DNA from: Bacillus siamensis KCTC 13613
GTDB lineage: Bacteria > Bacillota > Bacilli > Bacillales > Bacillaceae
Length of the DNA stretch: 64,000 nt
Direction: 5' to 3'
Assembly: GCF_000262045.1 (NCBI RefSeq)
Contig: NZ_AJVF01000041.1
Coordinates: forward strand, 1-64,000
Of this stretch, positions 9,836-17,860 are shown in pieces. Within the stretch, counting starts at the first letter, position 1; each line of letters opens with the position of its first letter. The position numbers and the translations under genes were made by a program. The notes beneath the pieces were generated by a model. The model did not search any database, was not told the origin of the DNA, and worked only from the letters and a program-made list of their open reading frames with translations.

Positions 9836-10012
9836 CAGACGAAATGCGATAATTTTTTCAAACAGTCTCAGCTTAACATCGTAAGCGTTGCTTTCTCGAT
9901 ACTGATTGTACCGTCTGCCGCCGCCTATTTGCCGGCAAACCGCCTTTCTGCCATGCTTCTCATCGGCGCGGAAATGAAAAAGAGCTGTATAAAAACAGCT
10001 CTTTTTTTATAA
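9836..10012 (+). pseudogene. Possible remnant of an ABC-permease C-terminus
   Basis: A 58-codon stretch is open on the plus strand but has no start codon or RBS. Its middle reads as a hydrophobic segment ending in AAAYLPANRLSAMLLIGAE, which resembles the end of FtsX/MacB-type permeases (a membrane helix, then a PAxRAS..PIEAL-like tail). It runs into the 3' end of the opposing DUF1540 gene. This could be chance. It is noted because no other feature explains the sequence between the men terminator and that gene. Confidence 0.25.
9983..10006. terminator. Terminator of the DUF1540 gene
   Basis: AGAGCTGT pairs with ACAGCTCT around ATAAAAA-type loop bases, with A- and T-runs on both sides. On the minus strand it directly follows the stop at 10007. 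Confidence 0.75.
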
Positions 10013-10168
10013 ATCATACGGTTTAAAGGTTTTGCAATCGGTTTCTTCACTTTTTTCAGCGGTTTCGCCTGTATGGCTGACAACATAAATCGCGTCGGCC
10101 GTGCATTTGTTTCCTTTGCCCCAATAAGAGCAGTTATTGACTTCACACAGTATTTTTTGATGATCCAT
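10007..10168 (-). CDS. DUF1540 small cysteine-rich protein
   Basis: A 53-residue protein, too short for many gene callers. It carries the DUF1540 pattern: LCEVNNCSYWGKGNKC, then AIYVV, a short acidic linker, and a final TDCKTFKPYDL. The four cysteines (residues 8, 13, 22, 45) sit as expected for a small metal-binding or disulfide-linked domain. ATG 10168 follows GGAGGGGGAGT at good spacing, and a terminator follows the stop. The family is common in Bacilli and Clostridia and often sporulation-associated, but has no established function. It lies downstream of ythB in the same direction. Confidence 0.85.
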   Translation of the reverse strand: MDHQKILCEVNNCSYWGKGNKCTADAIYVVSHTGETAEKSEETDCKTFKPYDL

Positions 10169-10226
10169 GCTGACTCCCCCTCCATAATAAAAGGTACGCC
10201 ATTAGTATGAACCGCTCTGATTTCTG

Positions 10227-11267
10227 TTATTCCTCCTGGCGGATATAACGTCTGTCTTTCATAAAGAGCTTCCAGAAGAAATAAAACCCGGGAAACAAAA
10301 TAATGAAAGCGACGATATACGTCATAAACAGCGCCTTGAAGGTTGCCGGCTCCGTAAACCCAGACATGACCGTAATATCGGGATAAATCATATAAGGAAG
10401 ATGGGCCCGTCCGTACGCATAGCTTGCCAGGAAATATTGCAGCGCAATGGCGATCATGGCGATTCTCGGTTTGCCGATGTTCTGGCCGAAGCGTTTATTC
10501 GGCAGAAACAGGGCCGCGCCCGCAATAATAAATGTAATGACAGACAGGATGAGCCATGTCTTGTCTTTCATCATCCCCGTATACAGCCAGCCGGCTTCAG
10601 AGCGTAATGTCACCATAATGAAGATGGCAAAAAGAAGTGACAGCGGCCCTGTTATTAAAGAGCTCCGTCTGTAGATGCGGTACGCATGCTCCTCTTCCGC
10701 AACATTTGAAAAGTCAGCCAGAAGCAGCGAAGATAAAAACAAAGTGCTTAAAATGGCAAAGCCGATAAACGCATACGCATTAGGGCTTGTAAAGACATTT
10801 GCCAAATTTAAGTGATACACTCCGCCCGTCTTGTCGATAAATCCCCCGTGTGTGACCGGAAGGACCAATATCAGCACGGCAGGAATAATGAAGCCTGAAA
10901 TTCCGGAGATATATCTCATGATTTTTCTTTCCTTCGCCGTATTGGAGAAGACGAGAAAGCCGCTGCGGATCGCTAAAAGCAGCAGAATGATACTCCCCGG
11001 AATCAATAAAACGGTCCCCAGCACGAAGGTTGCCCCGGGAAAGAAGCTGAAAAGGGCGACAACGATCGCGACGATAAAGACATTGGTCACTTCCCATGTC
11101 GGGGACAAATAACGGTTGGCGATGTTTGTCGCCTTTGTTTGTTCTTTATTTAAATAAATCATCGACCAAAAGCCGGCTCCGAAGTCCATCGTTGCCATGA
11201 CCGCGTAAATAAACACGAAGCCCCATACGATTGATATCGCGATGAGAGCGTCCATGGTAATGTCCAT
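10227..11267 (-). CDS. ythB: Cytochrome bd-type quinol oxidase subunit II (YthB)
   Basis: 346-residue CydB-family integral membrane protein with about eight or nine hydrophobic helices. It is the partner of the haem-carrying subunit YthA in a terminal oxidase that reduces O2 with electrons from (mena)quinol. Recognisable CydB features include WGFVFIYAVMATMDFGAGFW near the N-terminus and LAIRSGFLVFSN around residue 100. It starts 21 bases after the ythA stop and is surely co-transcribed. YthAB is the second bd-type oxidase of the B. subtilis group beside CydAB; its conditions of use are not evident here. Confidence 0.93.
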   Translation of the reverse strand: MDITMDALIAISIVWGFVFIYAVMATMDFGAGFWSMIYLNKEQTKATNIANRYLSPTWEVTNVFIVAIVVALFSFFPGATFVLGTVLLIPGSIILLLLAIRSGFLVFSNTAKERKIMRYISGISGFIIPAVLILVLPVTHGGFIDKTGGVYHLNLANVFTSPNAYAFIGFAILSTLFLSSLLLADFSNVAEEEHAYRIYRRSSLITGPLSLLFAIFIMVTLRSEAGWLYTGMMKDKTWLILSVITFIIAGAALFLPNKRFGQNIGKPRIAMIAIALQYFLASYAYGRAHLPYMIYPDITVMSGFTEPATFKALFMTYIVAFIILFPGFYFFWKLFMKDRRYIRQEE

Positions 11268-11288
11268 TTCAATTCAGCCCTTTCTTTG

Positions 11289-12620
11289 TTAAGATTCCGC
11301 CGCTTTTACATCCTCCTCAACGGGATGTTTGCGGAAATAATAAAGCAGCACATAAATGACTGCGGCCGCCAAAATGGCGTATACCACCGTAAACAGGATG
11401 AACAGCAAGCCGATTGAACCGGTTGTGGTGACGACATCTGATGTTTTCAGCAGATGATAAATCACCCATGGCTGCCGTCCCGTACAAGCGAATATCCACC
11501 CGAATTCAATTCCGATCAGACTGAGCGGTCCTGCTGTTAAAAATAAAATCAAAAGCCAAGTCGGAAAGCTGTCTTTCTTTAAGATTTTTCTCCATACGAT
11601 GCCGATGATGGAGTATAAAATGAGCAGCATTCCGATGCCGACCATTCCGTTAAACAGTGTATGGATGAATAAAGGCGGCCACTCGTCTTTCGGAAACGCG
11701 TTCAACCCTTTAACGACGGTATCAAAGCTGTTTGCAGCCAAAAAGCTTAAAGCCCACGGCACTTCTATCGCCCATTTTACTTTTTCTTCTTTTGGATCGG
11801 TAAAACCGCCGATCGCAAGCGGAGCGTGTGATCTTGTTTCGAACAGCCCTTCTGCGCCCGCAAGCTTTTCAGGCTGGTATTCGTAAAGAAGCTGGGCAGA
11901 TTCGTGTCCGTTTAAAGAAGCAATAATGGAAAAGATTCCGCCGATCGTTAAAGCGAGCAGCAGCGCTTTTCGGTGAAACCGGTATATCTGCTCCTGTTTT
12001 CTCGTTCTTAGCATTTTATAAGCTGCTACTGAGGCGACGATAAATGCACCGGTCATGAAAGCCGTCAGAACGACATGGCCCGCGGTGGTGAAAAAGCTTG
12101 GGTTAAAAAATGCGGCCCACGGTTCGACGTCAGTGATTTTGCCGTTTAAAATTTTAAAGCCGGCCGGCGTTCCTTCAAATGCGTGAACATTTGTGATTAA
12201 GACGGCAGATGCTGCGGCGCCGATCAAAACGAAAATAACCGCAATGATGCGCATCGCCGGAGTCAGCCGGTCAGCGGCATAGACATAAATGGACATAAAC
12301 AGCGCTTCGATAAAGAAAGCATAAATTTCAATTTGAAACGGGAGTGACATCACTCTGCCGATGACTTCCATGAATCCGGGCCACAAAAGAGCAAGCTGTG
12401 TACCCGCGATCGTTCCAGTCGGTATCGCCACGCCGAGCAGAACCGCCTGCGCCTTTGTCCACCTTTTCGCCATAATGGCATAATGAGGATCTTTGGTTTT
12501 TTGATAAATTAATTCAGCCATTAAAATCATCAGAGGCAAGCCGACACCAAGCGTCGCGAAAATAATATGAAAGCCCATGGTTGTCCCGAACAGGCTTCTG
12601 GCTAACACTAAATCATCCAC
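11289..12620 (-). CDS. ythA: Cytochrome bd-type quinol oxidase subunit I (YthA)
   Basis: 443-residue CydA-family subunit. The haem b595 ligand region FGTTMGFHIIFA places His18 in the first helix. GxxxGxxLALLWPGFMEVIGR, KALLLALTIGGIFSIIASLNGHESAQ and GRQPWVIYHLL are conserved bd-oxidase segments, and the Q-loop is short, as in the cyanide-insensitive subgroup. The start chosen is GTG 12620, eight bases after AAGGCGG, giving the 443-residue length expected for YthA. An upstream ATG at 12683 would add 21 hydrophilic residues and has no RBS. Forms an operon with ythB. Confidence 0.93.
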   Translation of the reverse strand: MDDLVLARSLFGTTMGFHIIFATLGVGLPLMILMAELIYQKTKDPHYAIMAKRWTKAQAVLLGVAIPTGTIAGTQLALLWPGFMEVIGRVMSLPFQIEIYAFFIEALFMSIYVYAADRLTPAMRIIAVIFVLIGAAASAVLITNVHAFEGTPAGFKILNGKITDVEPWAAFFNPSFFTTAGHVVLTAFMTGAFIVASVAAYKMLRTRKQEQIYRFHRKALLLALTIGGIFSIIASLNGHESAQLLYEYQPEKLAGAEGLFETRSHAPLAIGGFTDPKEEKVKWAIEVPWALSFLAANSFDTVVKGLNAFPKDEWPPLFIHTLFNGMVGIGMLLILYSIIGIVWRKILKKDSFPTWLLILFLTAGPLSLIGIEFGWIFACTGRQPWVIYHLLKTSDVVTTTGSIGLLFILFTVVYAILAAAVIYVLLYYFRKHPVEEDVKAAES

Positions 12621-12748
12621 GTCATAAACCGCCTTTCTTATTACCGTTTTATGTAATGTGGTTATATTATTTGCTGAAGCCATTAGATTATTCTTCTGAT
12701 TCCATATATGAGCAGGGTTTAGAAATCAAGGGATCGGGGCATATATGA

Positions 12749-12777
12749 TTGACAAGCGCCTATTTAAGGTTTAGAAT
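12749..12777 (+). promoter_or_regulatory. Sigma-A promoter of rpmEB
   Basis: TTGACA (12749-12754), 17-nt spacer, TAGAAT (12772-12777). It is a strong promoter, immediately followed by a Zur box that would block it under zinc sufficiency. Confidence 0.85.
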
Positions 12778-12798
12778 AAAACGTAATTATTACGATTT
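12778..12798 (+). promoter_or_regulatory. Zur operator upstream of rpmEB
   Basis: The 21-bp element is palindromic around the core CGTAATTATTACG. It matches the Bacillus Zur box AAATCGTAATNATTACGATTT at 20 of 21 positions (A for T at position 4). It sits directly downstream of the -10 box, the position for repression by Zn-loaded Zur. Confidence 0.93.
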
Positions 12799-12815
12799 GA
12801 GAAAGGGAGATCAGC

Positions 12816-13064
12816 ATGAAAAAAGATATTCATCCGGATAACCATCGAGTGATTTTTCAAGATGTGAACAGCGGCTACCGATTTTTAAGCCGTTCAACGA
12901 AAACGTCAGAGGAAACGGCAGAGTGGGAAGACGGAAAAACATACCCGCTGATTAAAGTAGAAGTCAGCTCAGATACGCATCCGTTTTATACAGGCCGCCA
13001 AAAGTTCAACGAAAAAGGCGGGAGAGTCGAACAGTTCAACAAAAAATACAATATGGGAAAATAA
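12816..13064 (+). CDS. rpmEB: Ribosomal protein L31 type B, zinc-independent (YtiA)
   Basis: 82-residue L31 paralogue of the C-minus class. It has no cysteines, so unlike RpmE it holds no zinc. It begins [22 protein letters not shown] and contains the L31 signature [14 protein letters not shown]. Under zinc starvation it displaces zinc-bearing L31 on the 50S subunit, freeing zinc for other uses. That role fits the perfectly placed Zur box upstream. RBS AAAGGGAGA is well spaced from ATG 12816. Confidence 0.96.
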   Translation: MKKDIHPDNHRVIFQDVNSGYRFLSRSTKTSEETAEWEDGKTYPLIKVEVSSDTHPFYTGRQKFNEKGGRVEQFNKKYNMGK

Positions 13065-13090
13065 GACAAGTCCGAGGGGGTTTGTCTTAT
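13061..13090 (+). terminator. Hairpin after rpmEB
   Basis: ATAAGACAA pairs with TTGTCTTAT around a 12-nt loop. The following TTATTG is only a weak T tract, so termination is probable but not certain. Confidence 0.5.
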
Positions 13091-13190
13091 TTATTGGGCC
13101 GTCTGTTACTTTGGGATCAGGTGCGGGTAGTGACGAAATGGCCCGCCTTGTGTTATATTGTGAATAAAAAGACAGAAAGGAAACACCAAG

Positions 13191-13760
13191 ATGAGTCTTC
13201 TAAACGATATCATGAATTTTAATGAGCAGTTCACTAAAAACAAAGATTATGAAAAATACCAAACATCTAAATTCCCGGATAAAAAGATGGCGATTTTGTC
13301 CTGCATGGACACACGCCTTGTTGAATTGCTTCCTCACGCGATGAACATGCGAAACGGCGATGTGAAAATAATTAAAAGTGCCGGCGCGCTTGTCGCCCAC
13401 CCGTTCGGAAGCATCATGCGCAGCCTTTTAGTGGCCGTATATGAATTAAACGCTGATGAAGTCTGCGTGATCGGCCATCATGATTGCGGCATGAGCAAAA
13501 TCAACAGCGAGGATATGCTCGGTAAAATTATTGACCGCGGTATTCCGAAAGAGCGGATTGACATGCTGAAGCACTCAGGTGTTGATCTTGATCAATGGCT
13601 GAAAAGCTTTGATTCTGTAGAAGCGAGTGTGACAGACAGCGTAAACGTCATTAAACACCATCCGCTTTTCCCTGACAATGTGCCGGTGCACGGTCTGGTG
13701 ATTGATCCTGAAACCGGTAAACTTGATCTGGTGATCGACGGCTACCAGCATATGGACTAA
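13191..13760 (+). CDS. ytiB: Beta-carbonic anhydrase-like protein (YtiB)
   Basis: 189-residue beta-class carbonic anhydrase, catalysing CO2/bicarbonate interconversion. The zinc site is complete: Cys38 and Asp40 in SCMDTRL, His96 and Cys99 in GHHDCGM. The Asp-Arg dyad following the first Cys is intact. The RBS AAAGGAAAC lies eight bases before ATG. Its 3' end overlaps the convergent ytjA by four bases. The proximity to zinc-regulated rpmEB is notable, but no second Zur box is visible before it. Confidence 0.92.
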   Translation: MSLLNDIMNFNEQFTKNKDYEKYQTSKFPDKKMAILSCMDTRLVELLPHAMNMRNGDVKIIKSAGALVAHPFGSIMRSLLVAVYELNADEVCVIGHHDCGMSKINSEDMLGKIIDRGIPKERIDMLKHSGVDLDQWLKSFDSVEASVTDSVNVIKHHPLFPDNVPVHGLVIDPETGKLDLVIDGYQHMD

Positions 13761-13984
13761 TGCTTTTGTTTTTTTTCCGGTACGGGATCAACCCCGCCCG
13801 GATGAAACGGATGGCACTTTAAGATTCGCTTCAAGGTCAGCCATCCGCCTTTTAATGCGCCGTGAGTCCTGACGGCTTCGATTCCGTACTGAGAACATGT
13901 CGGATAGAAGCGGCATGACGGCGGCGTCAGCGGAGAGATGAACTTCTGGTATCCGCGGATTAACGCAATCATTATGGTTTTCAT
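13757..13984 (-). CDS. ytjA: Membrane protein insertion efficiency factor YidD (YtjA)
   Basis: 75-residue YidD-family protein. An amphipathic N-terminal helix ([17 protein letters not shown]) is followed by the family core [15 protein letters not shown], then [20 protein letters not shown] and GGVDPVP. YidD helps the Sec/YidC pathway insert membrane proteins. The start is ATG 13984 after AAAGGTGG; longer in-frame reading upstream has no RBS. Usually found next to rnpA-yidC; here, as in B. subtilis, it stands alone. Confidence 0.93.
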   Translation of the reverse strand: MKTIMIALIRGYQKFISPLTPPSCRFYPTCSQYGIEAVRTHGALKGGWLTLKRILKCHPFHPGGVDPVPEKKQKH

Positions 13985-14067
13985 CAAAAAAACCACCTTT
14001 CTAATGCCAGTATAGAAAAAAAATTTCAGATTGAAAAGCTTCCGCCGCAATTCTTATCGGAAAACTG

Positions 14068-14076
14068 TGTTATAAT
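14068..14076 (+). promoter_or_regulatory. Extended -10 promoter of luxS
   Basis: TGTTATAAT (TGn plus perfect TATAAT at 14071-14076) lies 34 bases before the luxS start. No good -35 is visible, which is common for extended -10 promoters. Confidence 0.6.
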
Positions 14077-14109
14077 GGATGCATATTCTGAAAAAAAGGG
14101 AGTGCTATT

Positions 14110-14583
14110 ATGCCTTCAGTAGAAAGCTTTGAGCTTGACCATAATGCGGTTGTGGCTCCGTATGTAAGACATTGCGGGGTGCATAAAGTCGGAACAGACG
14201 GCGTCGTGAATAAGTTTGACATCCGCTTCTGTCAGCCGAACAAACAGGCGATGAAGCCGGATACGATTCATACGCTTGAGCACTTGCTTGCGTTTACGAT
14301 TCGCACACATTCTGAGAAATACGATCACTTCGACATCATAGATATTTCACCGATGGGCTGCCAGACAGGCTATTATCTAGTTGTGAGCGGCGAGCCGACA
14401 GCGGAAGAAATTGTCGACCTGCTTGACGCTACGCTGAAAGAAGCCATCGATATTACGGAGATCCCGGCAGCCAACGAAAAACAGTGCGGCCAGGCGAAAC
14501 TTCATGATTTGGAAGGCGCGAAACGCCTGATGCGTTTCTGGCTGTCACAGGATAAAGAAGATTTGCTCAAAGTGTTCGGATAA
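14110..14583 (+). CDS. luxS: S-ribosylhomocysteine lyase LuxS
   Basis: 157-residue iron/zinc enzyme that splits S-ribosylhomocysteine into homocysteine and DPD, the precursor of autoinducer-2. The metal ligands His54 and His58 (HTLEH) and Cys126 (QCGQAKLHD) are present, as is catalytic Cys84 (MGCQTGYY). It works downstream of MetK in the activated-methyl cycle. Monocistronic, with its own promoter and terminator. RBS AAGGGAG is seven bases before ATG. Confidence 0.98.
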   Translation: MPSVESFELDHNAVVAPYVRHCGVHKVGTDGVVNKFDIRFCQPNKQAMKPDTIHTLEHLLAFTIRTHSEKYDHFDIIDISPMGCQTGYYLVVSGEPTAEEIVDLLDATLKEAIDITEIPAANEKQCGQAKLHDLEGAKRLMRFWLSQDKEDLLKVFG

Positions 14584-14590
14584 AAAACAG

Positions 14591-14622
14591 GCCTTTTTGC
14601 TGTCATGCAAAAAGGCTTTTTT
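14591..14622 (+). terminator. Terminator of luxS
   Basis: Perfect 10-bp stem GCCTTTTTGC/GCAAAAAGGC, 6-nt loop, T run. Confidence 0.92.
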
Positions 14623-14652
14623 ACATATTTCTAAAAAATGTCACACCTTATG

Positions 14653-14666
14653 TGTAAGCGTTTGCT
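14653..14666 (+). promoter_or_regulatory. cre-like site upstream of ytkA
   Basis: TGTAAGCGTTTGCT fits the loose CcpA site TGNAANCGNWNNCW at every position. It abuts a TAAAAT box (14666-14671) and lies 31 bases before ytkA. The right half also forms an inverted repeat, GTTTGCT/AGCAAAC. CcpA control is inferred from the motif only. Confidence 0.45.
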
Positions 14667-14697
14667 AAAATAGAAGCAAACATGAAGGAGTGATGGA

Positions 14698-15141
14698 ATG
14701 AAACGGGCTGTATTGGCGGGTATGTGCGGTATGGTATTTCTTTTATCTTCTTGCGGAGGCAATGCGGACAAAACCTCCGCGGATGAAGAGCCGAAAGCGC
14801 TTGAAGTCAAGCTTACCGGACCGGAAACGGCAGAGCCGCATGAAAAAGCAGAATACAAGGCGGAAGTTTTTTACGGCGGTAAGCGGGTCACGGATGCGGA
14901 TGAAGTCATGTTTGAAGTATGGAAAGAAGGAAAAAAAGGCAGCGGCAAAACAAGCAAGGCCAAGGAGGAAAAAGGGGCGTATTATCTGCGGACTGAATTC
15001 GATAAAGAAGGTGTATATACCGTTCAATCCCACGTAACGGCAAAACAGCAGCACAATATGCCGACTGTAAAAGTGCGTGTCGGGGATGCTGAAGCTGCCG
15101 ATGATTCCTCCGGCCGTGAGGAAAAGGCGCAACATCATTAA
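14698..15141 (+). CDS. ytkA: YtkA-like lipoprotein
   Basis: 147-residue exported lipoprotein. Residues 1-19 form a signal peptide ending in the lipobox LLSSC, after which the protein should be lipid-anchored outside the membrane. Residues ~33-130 are the YtkA-like beta-sandwich domain (VKLTGPETAEPHEKAEYKA..., EEKGAYYLRTEFDKEGVYTVQSHV). The C-terminus is acidic and His-tipped (EEKAQHH). YtkA/FixH-like domains occur with copper and oxidase-assembly proteins, but no function is proven here. RBS GAAGGAGTG is well placed. Its 3' end overlaps convergent ytzI by four bases. Confidence 0.9.
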   Translation: MKRAVLAGMCGMVFLLSSCGGNADKTSADEEPKALEVKLTGPETAEPHEKAEYKAEVFYGGKRVTDADEVMFEVWKEGKKGSGKTSKAKEEKGAYYLRTEFDKEGVYTVQSHVTAKQQHNMPTVKVRVGDAEAADDSSGREEKAQHH

Positions 15142-15287
15142 GGCTTGTTTTTATCCGTCAATCCGTTTGATGCGTCCTGCGGCGGATCGATCGTATGCTT
15201 TACGTTATAGGCTCTTACCGTCGACCAGATGGATAAAAGCAGCACGGCAAGCACGATAAGAAAGCCGAGACTCAGTAGAAGCAGCAT
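15138..15287 (-). CDS. ytzI: YtzI-like small membrane protein
   Basis: A 49-residue protein below usual ORF cut-offs. Residues 1-22 form one membrane helix (LLLLSLGFLIVLAVLLLSIW). The short soluble tail carries VRAYNVKHTIDPP, which I recognise from the Bacillus YtzI family. ATG 15287 is preceded by AAAGGAGGGA at ideal spacing, and the ORF ends exactly in the 3' overlap with ytkA. Function unknown. Confidence 0.8.
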   Translation of the reverse strand: MLLLLSLGFLIVLAVLLLSIWSTVRAYNVKHTIDPPQDASNGLTDKNKP

Positions 15288-15354
15288 GAAATCCCTCCTT
15301 TTTAACAAATGATAACATATTTTCCATCTGGAAAACCAAGGGCTAAAAATTTAT

Positions 15355-15380
15355 GTTTTAACACACGATATATAGGGTAT
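15355..15380 (+). promoter_or_regulatory. Sigma-B promoter of dps
   Basis: GTTTTA (15355-15360), 14-nt spacer, GGGTAT (15375-15380): essentially consensus sigma-B. It lies 32 bases upstream of dps, a known sigma-B general-stress gene. Confidence 0.92.
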
Positions 15381-15411
15381 ATCAATAGTAAACCAAAGGA
15401 GGAAGATTGGC

Positions 15412-15849
15412 ATGTCAGAAAAACTATTGGAAGCAGTTAATAAACAAGTTGCAAACTGGACGGTCATGTATGTGAAATTACATAACTATCATTGGTACGT
15501 CAAAGGGAAGGACTTTTTCACATTGCATGAGAAATTCGAAGAGCTGTATAACGAAACGGCTACATATATTGATGACCTTGCAGAGCGTCTGCTGGCATTA
15601 AACGGCAAGCCGATCGGCACCATGACGGAATCATTGAAGACTGCTTCTATAAAAGAAGCGGAAGGCAATGAGAGCGCAGAACAAATGGTACAGAACGTTT
15701 ATGATGATTTCACTGTCATTGCAGAAGAGCTGAAAAGCGGAATGGATCTCGCAGATGAGGTCGGGGATGAAACGACCGGCGATATGCTGCTGGCCATTCA
15801 CCAGAATATCGAAAAACATAACTGGATGCTGAAAGCGTATTTAGGATAA
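15412..15849 (+). CDS. dps: Dps mini-ferritin, DNA-protecting iron storage protein
   Basis: 145-residue Dps family protein that assembles as a dodecamer, oxidises Fe(II) with H2O2 and stores it, protecting DNA under stress. The inter-subunit ferroxidase residues can be placed as His27, His39, Glu43, Asp54 and Glu58 (in [18 protein letters not shown] and IDDLAERLL). Strong RBS AAAGGAGGAAG before ATG 15412. Driven by a consensus sigma-B promoter; terminated by a hairpin at 15861-15890. It is the stress-type paralogue of MrgA. Confidence 0.96.
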   Translation: MSEKLLEAVNKQVANWTVMYVKLHNYHWYVKGKDFFTLHEKFEELYNETATYIDDLAERLLALNGKPIGTMTESLKTASIKEAEGNESAEQMVQNVYDDFTVIAEELKSGMDLADEVGDETTGDMLLAIHQNIEKHNWMLKAYLG

Positions 15850-15860
15850 TTAACAAGGGA

Positions 15861-15890
15861 AGACCGGGGCTTTAGAGCGTCCGGTCTTTT
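15861..15890 (+). terminator. Terminator of dps
   Basis: AGACCGG pairs with CCGGTCT around a 13-nt loop, followed by TTTTATTT. Confidence 0.8.
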
Positions 15891-15984
15891 ATTTGGCTGC
15901 CGAAGATGTTGTCCATTTTTCTGAAAAATCCAGACCGTTCCGTTCACTTTTCATAGAATAATGTAAGGCCGTTTCTGTGAAAGG

Positions 15985-16401
15985 ATGTTGGATCAAATGG
16001 GCAGAGACTTTGGCATCTTTTCGTTTTTTGCAGTGATTGTGTCGGCAGCGGGATTTTTCTTTGGCGGTTTTCAGTATTCGTTTCTGATTTTGCTATCGGT
16101 CATGGCGATCGAATTTATCAGTACAAGCTTAAAAGAGTCTCTTTTGCATCAGCTGAGCCCCAAAAGGCTTTTTGCGCGGCTGGTCAAAAAAATTGTGACC
16201 CTGGCATTAGTCTCAGTTTGCCATTTTTTTGATCAGCTGCTTTATACCGAAGGCGCTATCCGTAATTTGGCTATCATGTTTTATATCTTATACGAATCGG
16301 TACAGATTGTGATCACGGCAAGCTCACTGGGCATCCCGGTTCCGCAGGTGCTCGTCGATCTTTTGGACGCCTTGAAAAATAAATTCAAGCGCAAACCGTA
16401 A
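15985..16401 (+). CDS. ytkC: Holin-like membrane protein YtkC
   Basis: 138 residues with three or four hydrophobic segments (about 12-30, 33-45, 68-82, 92-112) and a basic tail KNKFKRKP. The layout matches the phage holin/toxin-secretion family to which B. subtilis YtkC belongs. Holins form membrane pores, but no lysin gene is next to it. The start is uncertain: ATG 15985 gives the full ORF, while ATG 15997 sits 11 bases after GAAAGGA and is equally plausible (134 aa). Confidence 0.75.
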   Translation: MLDQMGRDFGIFSFFAVIVSAAGFFFGGFQYSFLILLSVMAIEFISTSLKESLLHQLSPKRLFARLVKKIVTLALVSVCHFFDQLLYTEGAIRNLAIMFYILYESVQIVITASSLGIPVPQVLVDLLDALKNKFKRKP

Positions 16402-16533
16402 CATTTGCTTCAAACGAGGCTATACTAGCGGGTATGATGGTTTTCCTCTGAATTTTTGATAAAGGGCTTCCGAACAAACGCAACTGTGGTATGATGTATG
16501 GAAGATATGAAGGAACGGATTAGAGGGATAAAC

Positions 16534-17013
16534 ATGTACGAGTTTAAAGACTATTATCAGAATACTGTTCAGCTCTCCTTTGAACACCAGCCTTTTTCAG
16601 ACAGCCCGAAGCACGTATGGGTCATATGCCGATATGGCGATAAATGGCTTTTGACTGAGCATGAAGACCGGGGGTTTGAATTTCCGGGCGGAAAAGTGGA
16701 GCCGATGGAATGTGCGGAGGAAGCGGCCCTGCGCGAGGTGAAAGAAGAAACCGGCGCTGCGGTAAGACACCTTCAGTACGTCGGACAGTATAAAGTTCTC
16801 GGCAGGGAAAAGATAATCATTAAGAATATATATTTTGCCGATATTGAAAGGCTTGAAAAACAGGCTGATTATTTTGAAACGAAGGGGCCAGTGCTGTTCA
16901 GCGAACTGCCGGAGAATCTCCCGAGAAATAAAAAGTTCAGTTTCATCATGAAAGATTCAGTGCTTCCGATCAGCCTGAAAAAGCTGAAAGAGGACGGCGT
17001 ATTTCAATCATAA
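16534..17013 (+). CDS. ytkD: Nudix hydrolase YtkD / RNA pyrophosphohydrolase RppH
   Basis: 159-residue Nudix enzyme. The Nudix box spans residues ~52-74 (GGKVEPMECAEEAALREVKEETG), with all catalytic glutamates present. B. subtilis YtkD was described as an (oxo)dGTP hydrolase and later as RppH, which removes pyrophosphate from mRNA 5' ends to start decay. The start is ATG 16534 (MYEFKDYYQ), preceded by AGAGGG. A further 12 codons upstream are open but lack an RBS. Confidence 0.92.
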   Translation: MYEFKDYYQNTVQLSFEHQPFSDSPKHVWVICRYGDKWLLTEHEDRGFEFPGGKVEPMECAEEAALREVKEETGAAVRHLQYVGQYKVLGREKIIIKNIYFADIERLEKQADYFETKGPVLFSELPENLPRNKKFSFIMKDSVLPISLKKLKEDGVFQS

Positions 17014-17019
17014 AAACGG

Positions 17020-17049
17020 AGACCCGGCGATACCGCACGGGTCTTTTTT
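17020..17049. terminator. Terminator between ytkD and ytlD
   Basis: AGACCCG/CGGGTCT stem around an 11-nt loop followed by six T on the plus strand; it reaches the stop codon of convergent ytlD. Confidence 0.75.
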
Positions 17050-17860
17050 ATATTTTTCCTTTCGTCCATTTTCTTTCTAACCATTCGACTCCCTGATACA
17101 TCAATGTCGCAAAAACCGCGATGATCAGAAGGCTTAAGAACACCAAAGTGAAATTGAAGACTTGGAAGCCGTAAATGATCATGTAGCCCAGGCCCTTTTC
17201 GGACACAAGAAATTCGCCGACAATGACCCCGACCCAGGATAAACCGACATTCACTTTAAGCGCAGAAACAATCGCGGGGGAGCACGCCGGCAAGATGACT
17301 TCTTTAAATATGATGCGCCTTTTCGCTCCGAAGGTTTTCATGACCTTAATATAATTCTCATCCACTTCCTGAAAAGCCGTAAAGACGACGATCGTCGTGA
17401 TAATGACACTGATGACTGCACCCATGGCTACGATGCTTGTGAAACTCGGCCCGAGTGCGACGATAAGAATCGGCCCGAGTGCGACCTTCGGCATCGCGTT
17501 TAAAATGACGAGGTACGGGTCTAACACACGGGCGAGCCTGTTTGACCACCATAACAGAGCGGCGAGGCATGTGCCGAGAAGTGTGCCGAGCAAAAAGCCC
17601 AGAACGGTTTCTCCTAATGTAACGCCGATGTGAGCCGCAAGAGATCCGTCCGCGATCTTTTCCGCCAAGAGCCGGCAAACGGCAGAGGGTGAGCTGAAGA
17701 TTAACTGATCGATCCAGCCTGCCTTGCTCGATATTTCCCACCCGGCAAAAAATACGATGAAAATGGCGGCCTGATACGCACGGATCCGGCGTTTTTCTTT
17801 TTGGTGTTTTTTCTTAAACTCCTGATGAAGCTGTTCAATCGTGCCGCTGCTGTTTTTCAA
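17048..17860 (-). CDS. ytlD: ABC transporter permease YtlD
   Basis: 270-residue permease of the nitrate/sulfonate/taurine class. Six or so helices; the EAA loop for contact with the ATPase is [22 protein letters not shown] around residue 180. The N-terminal 30 residues are highly charged. Start TTG 17860 follows AAGGAG by nine bases and overlaps the end of ytlC by 26 bases. Third gene of ytlA-ytlC-ytlD. Substrate unknown; the SBP type suggests a small organic anion or a pyrimidine-like compound. Confidence 0.9.
   Translation of the reverse strand: MKNSSGTIEQLHQEFKKKHQKEKRRIRAYQAAIFIVFFAGWEISSKAGWIDQLIFSSPSAVCRLLAEKIADGSLAAHIGVTLGETVLGFLLGTLLGTCLAALLWWSNRLARVLDPYLVILNAMPKVALGPILIVALGPSFTSIVAMGAVISVIITTIVVFTAFQEVDENYIKVMKTFGAKRRIIFKEVILPACSPAIVSALKVNVGLSWVGVIVGEFLVSEKGLGYMIIYGFQVFNFTLVFLSLLIIAVFATLMYQGVEWLERKWTKGKI

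Noticed and set aside
9925-10185. 86-codon minus-strand frame, MEGESAWIIKK...
   Set aside because: It is the wrong frame of the DUF1540 gene; the 53-codon frame has the RBS, motif and terminator.
15985-16401. Possible prophage lysis cassette suggested by holin-like YtkC
   Set aside because: No lysin, portal, tail or integrase genes nearby; the gene is a stable part of the B. subtilis gene order.
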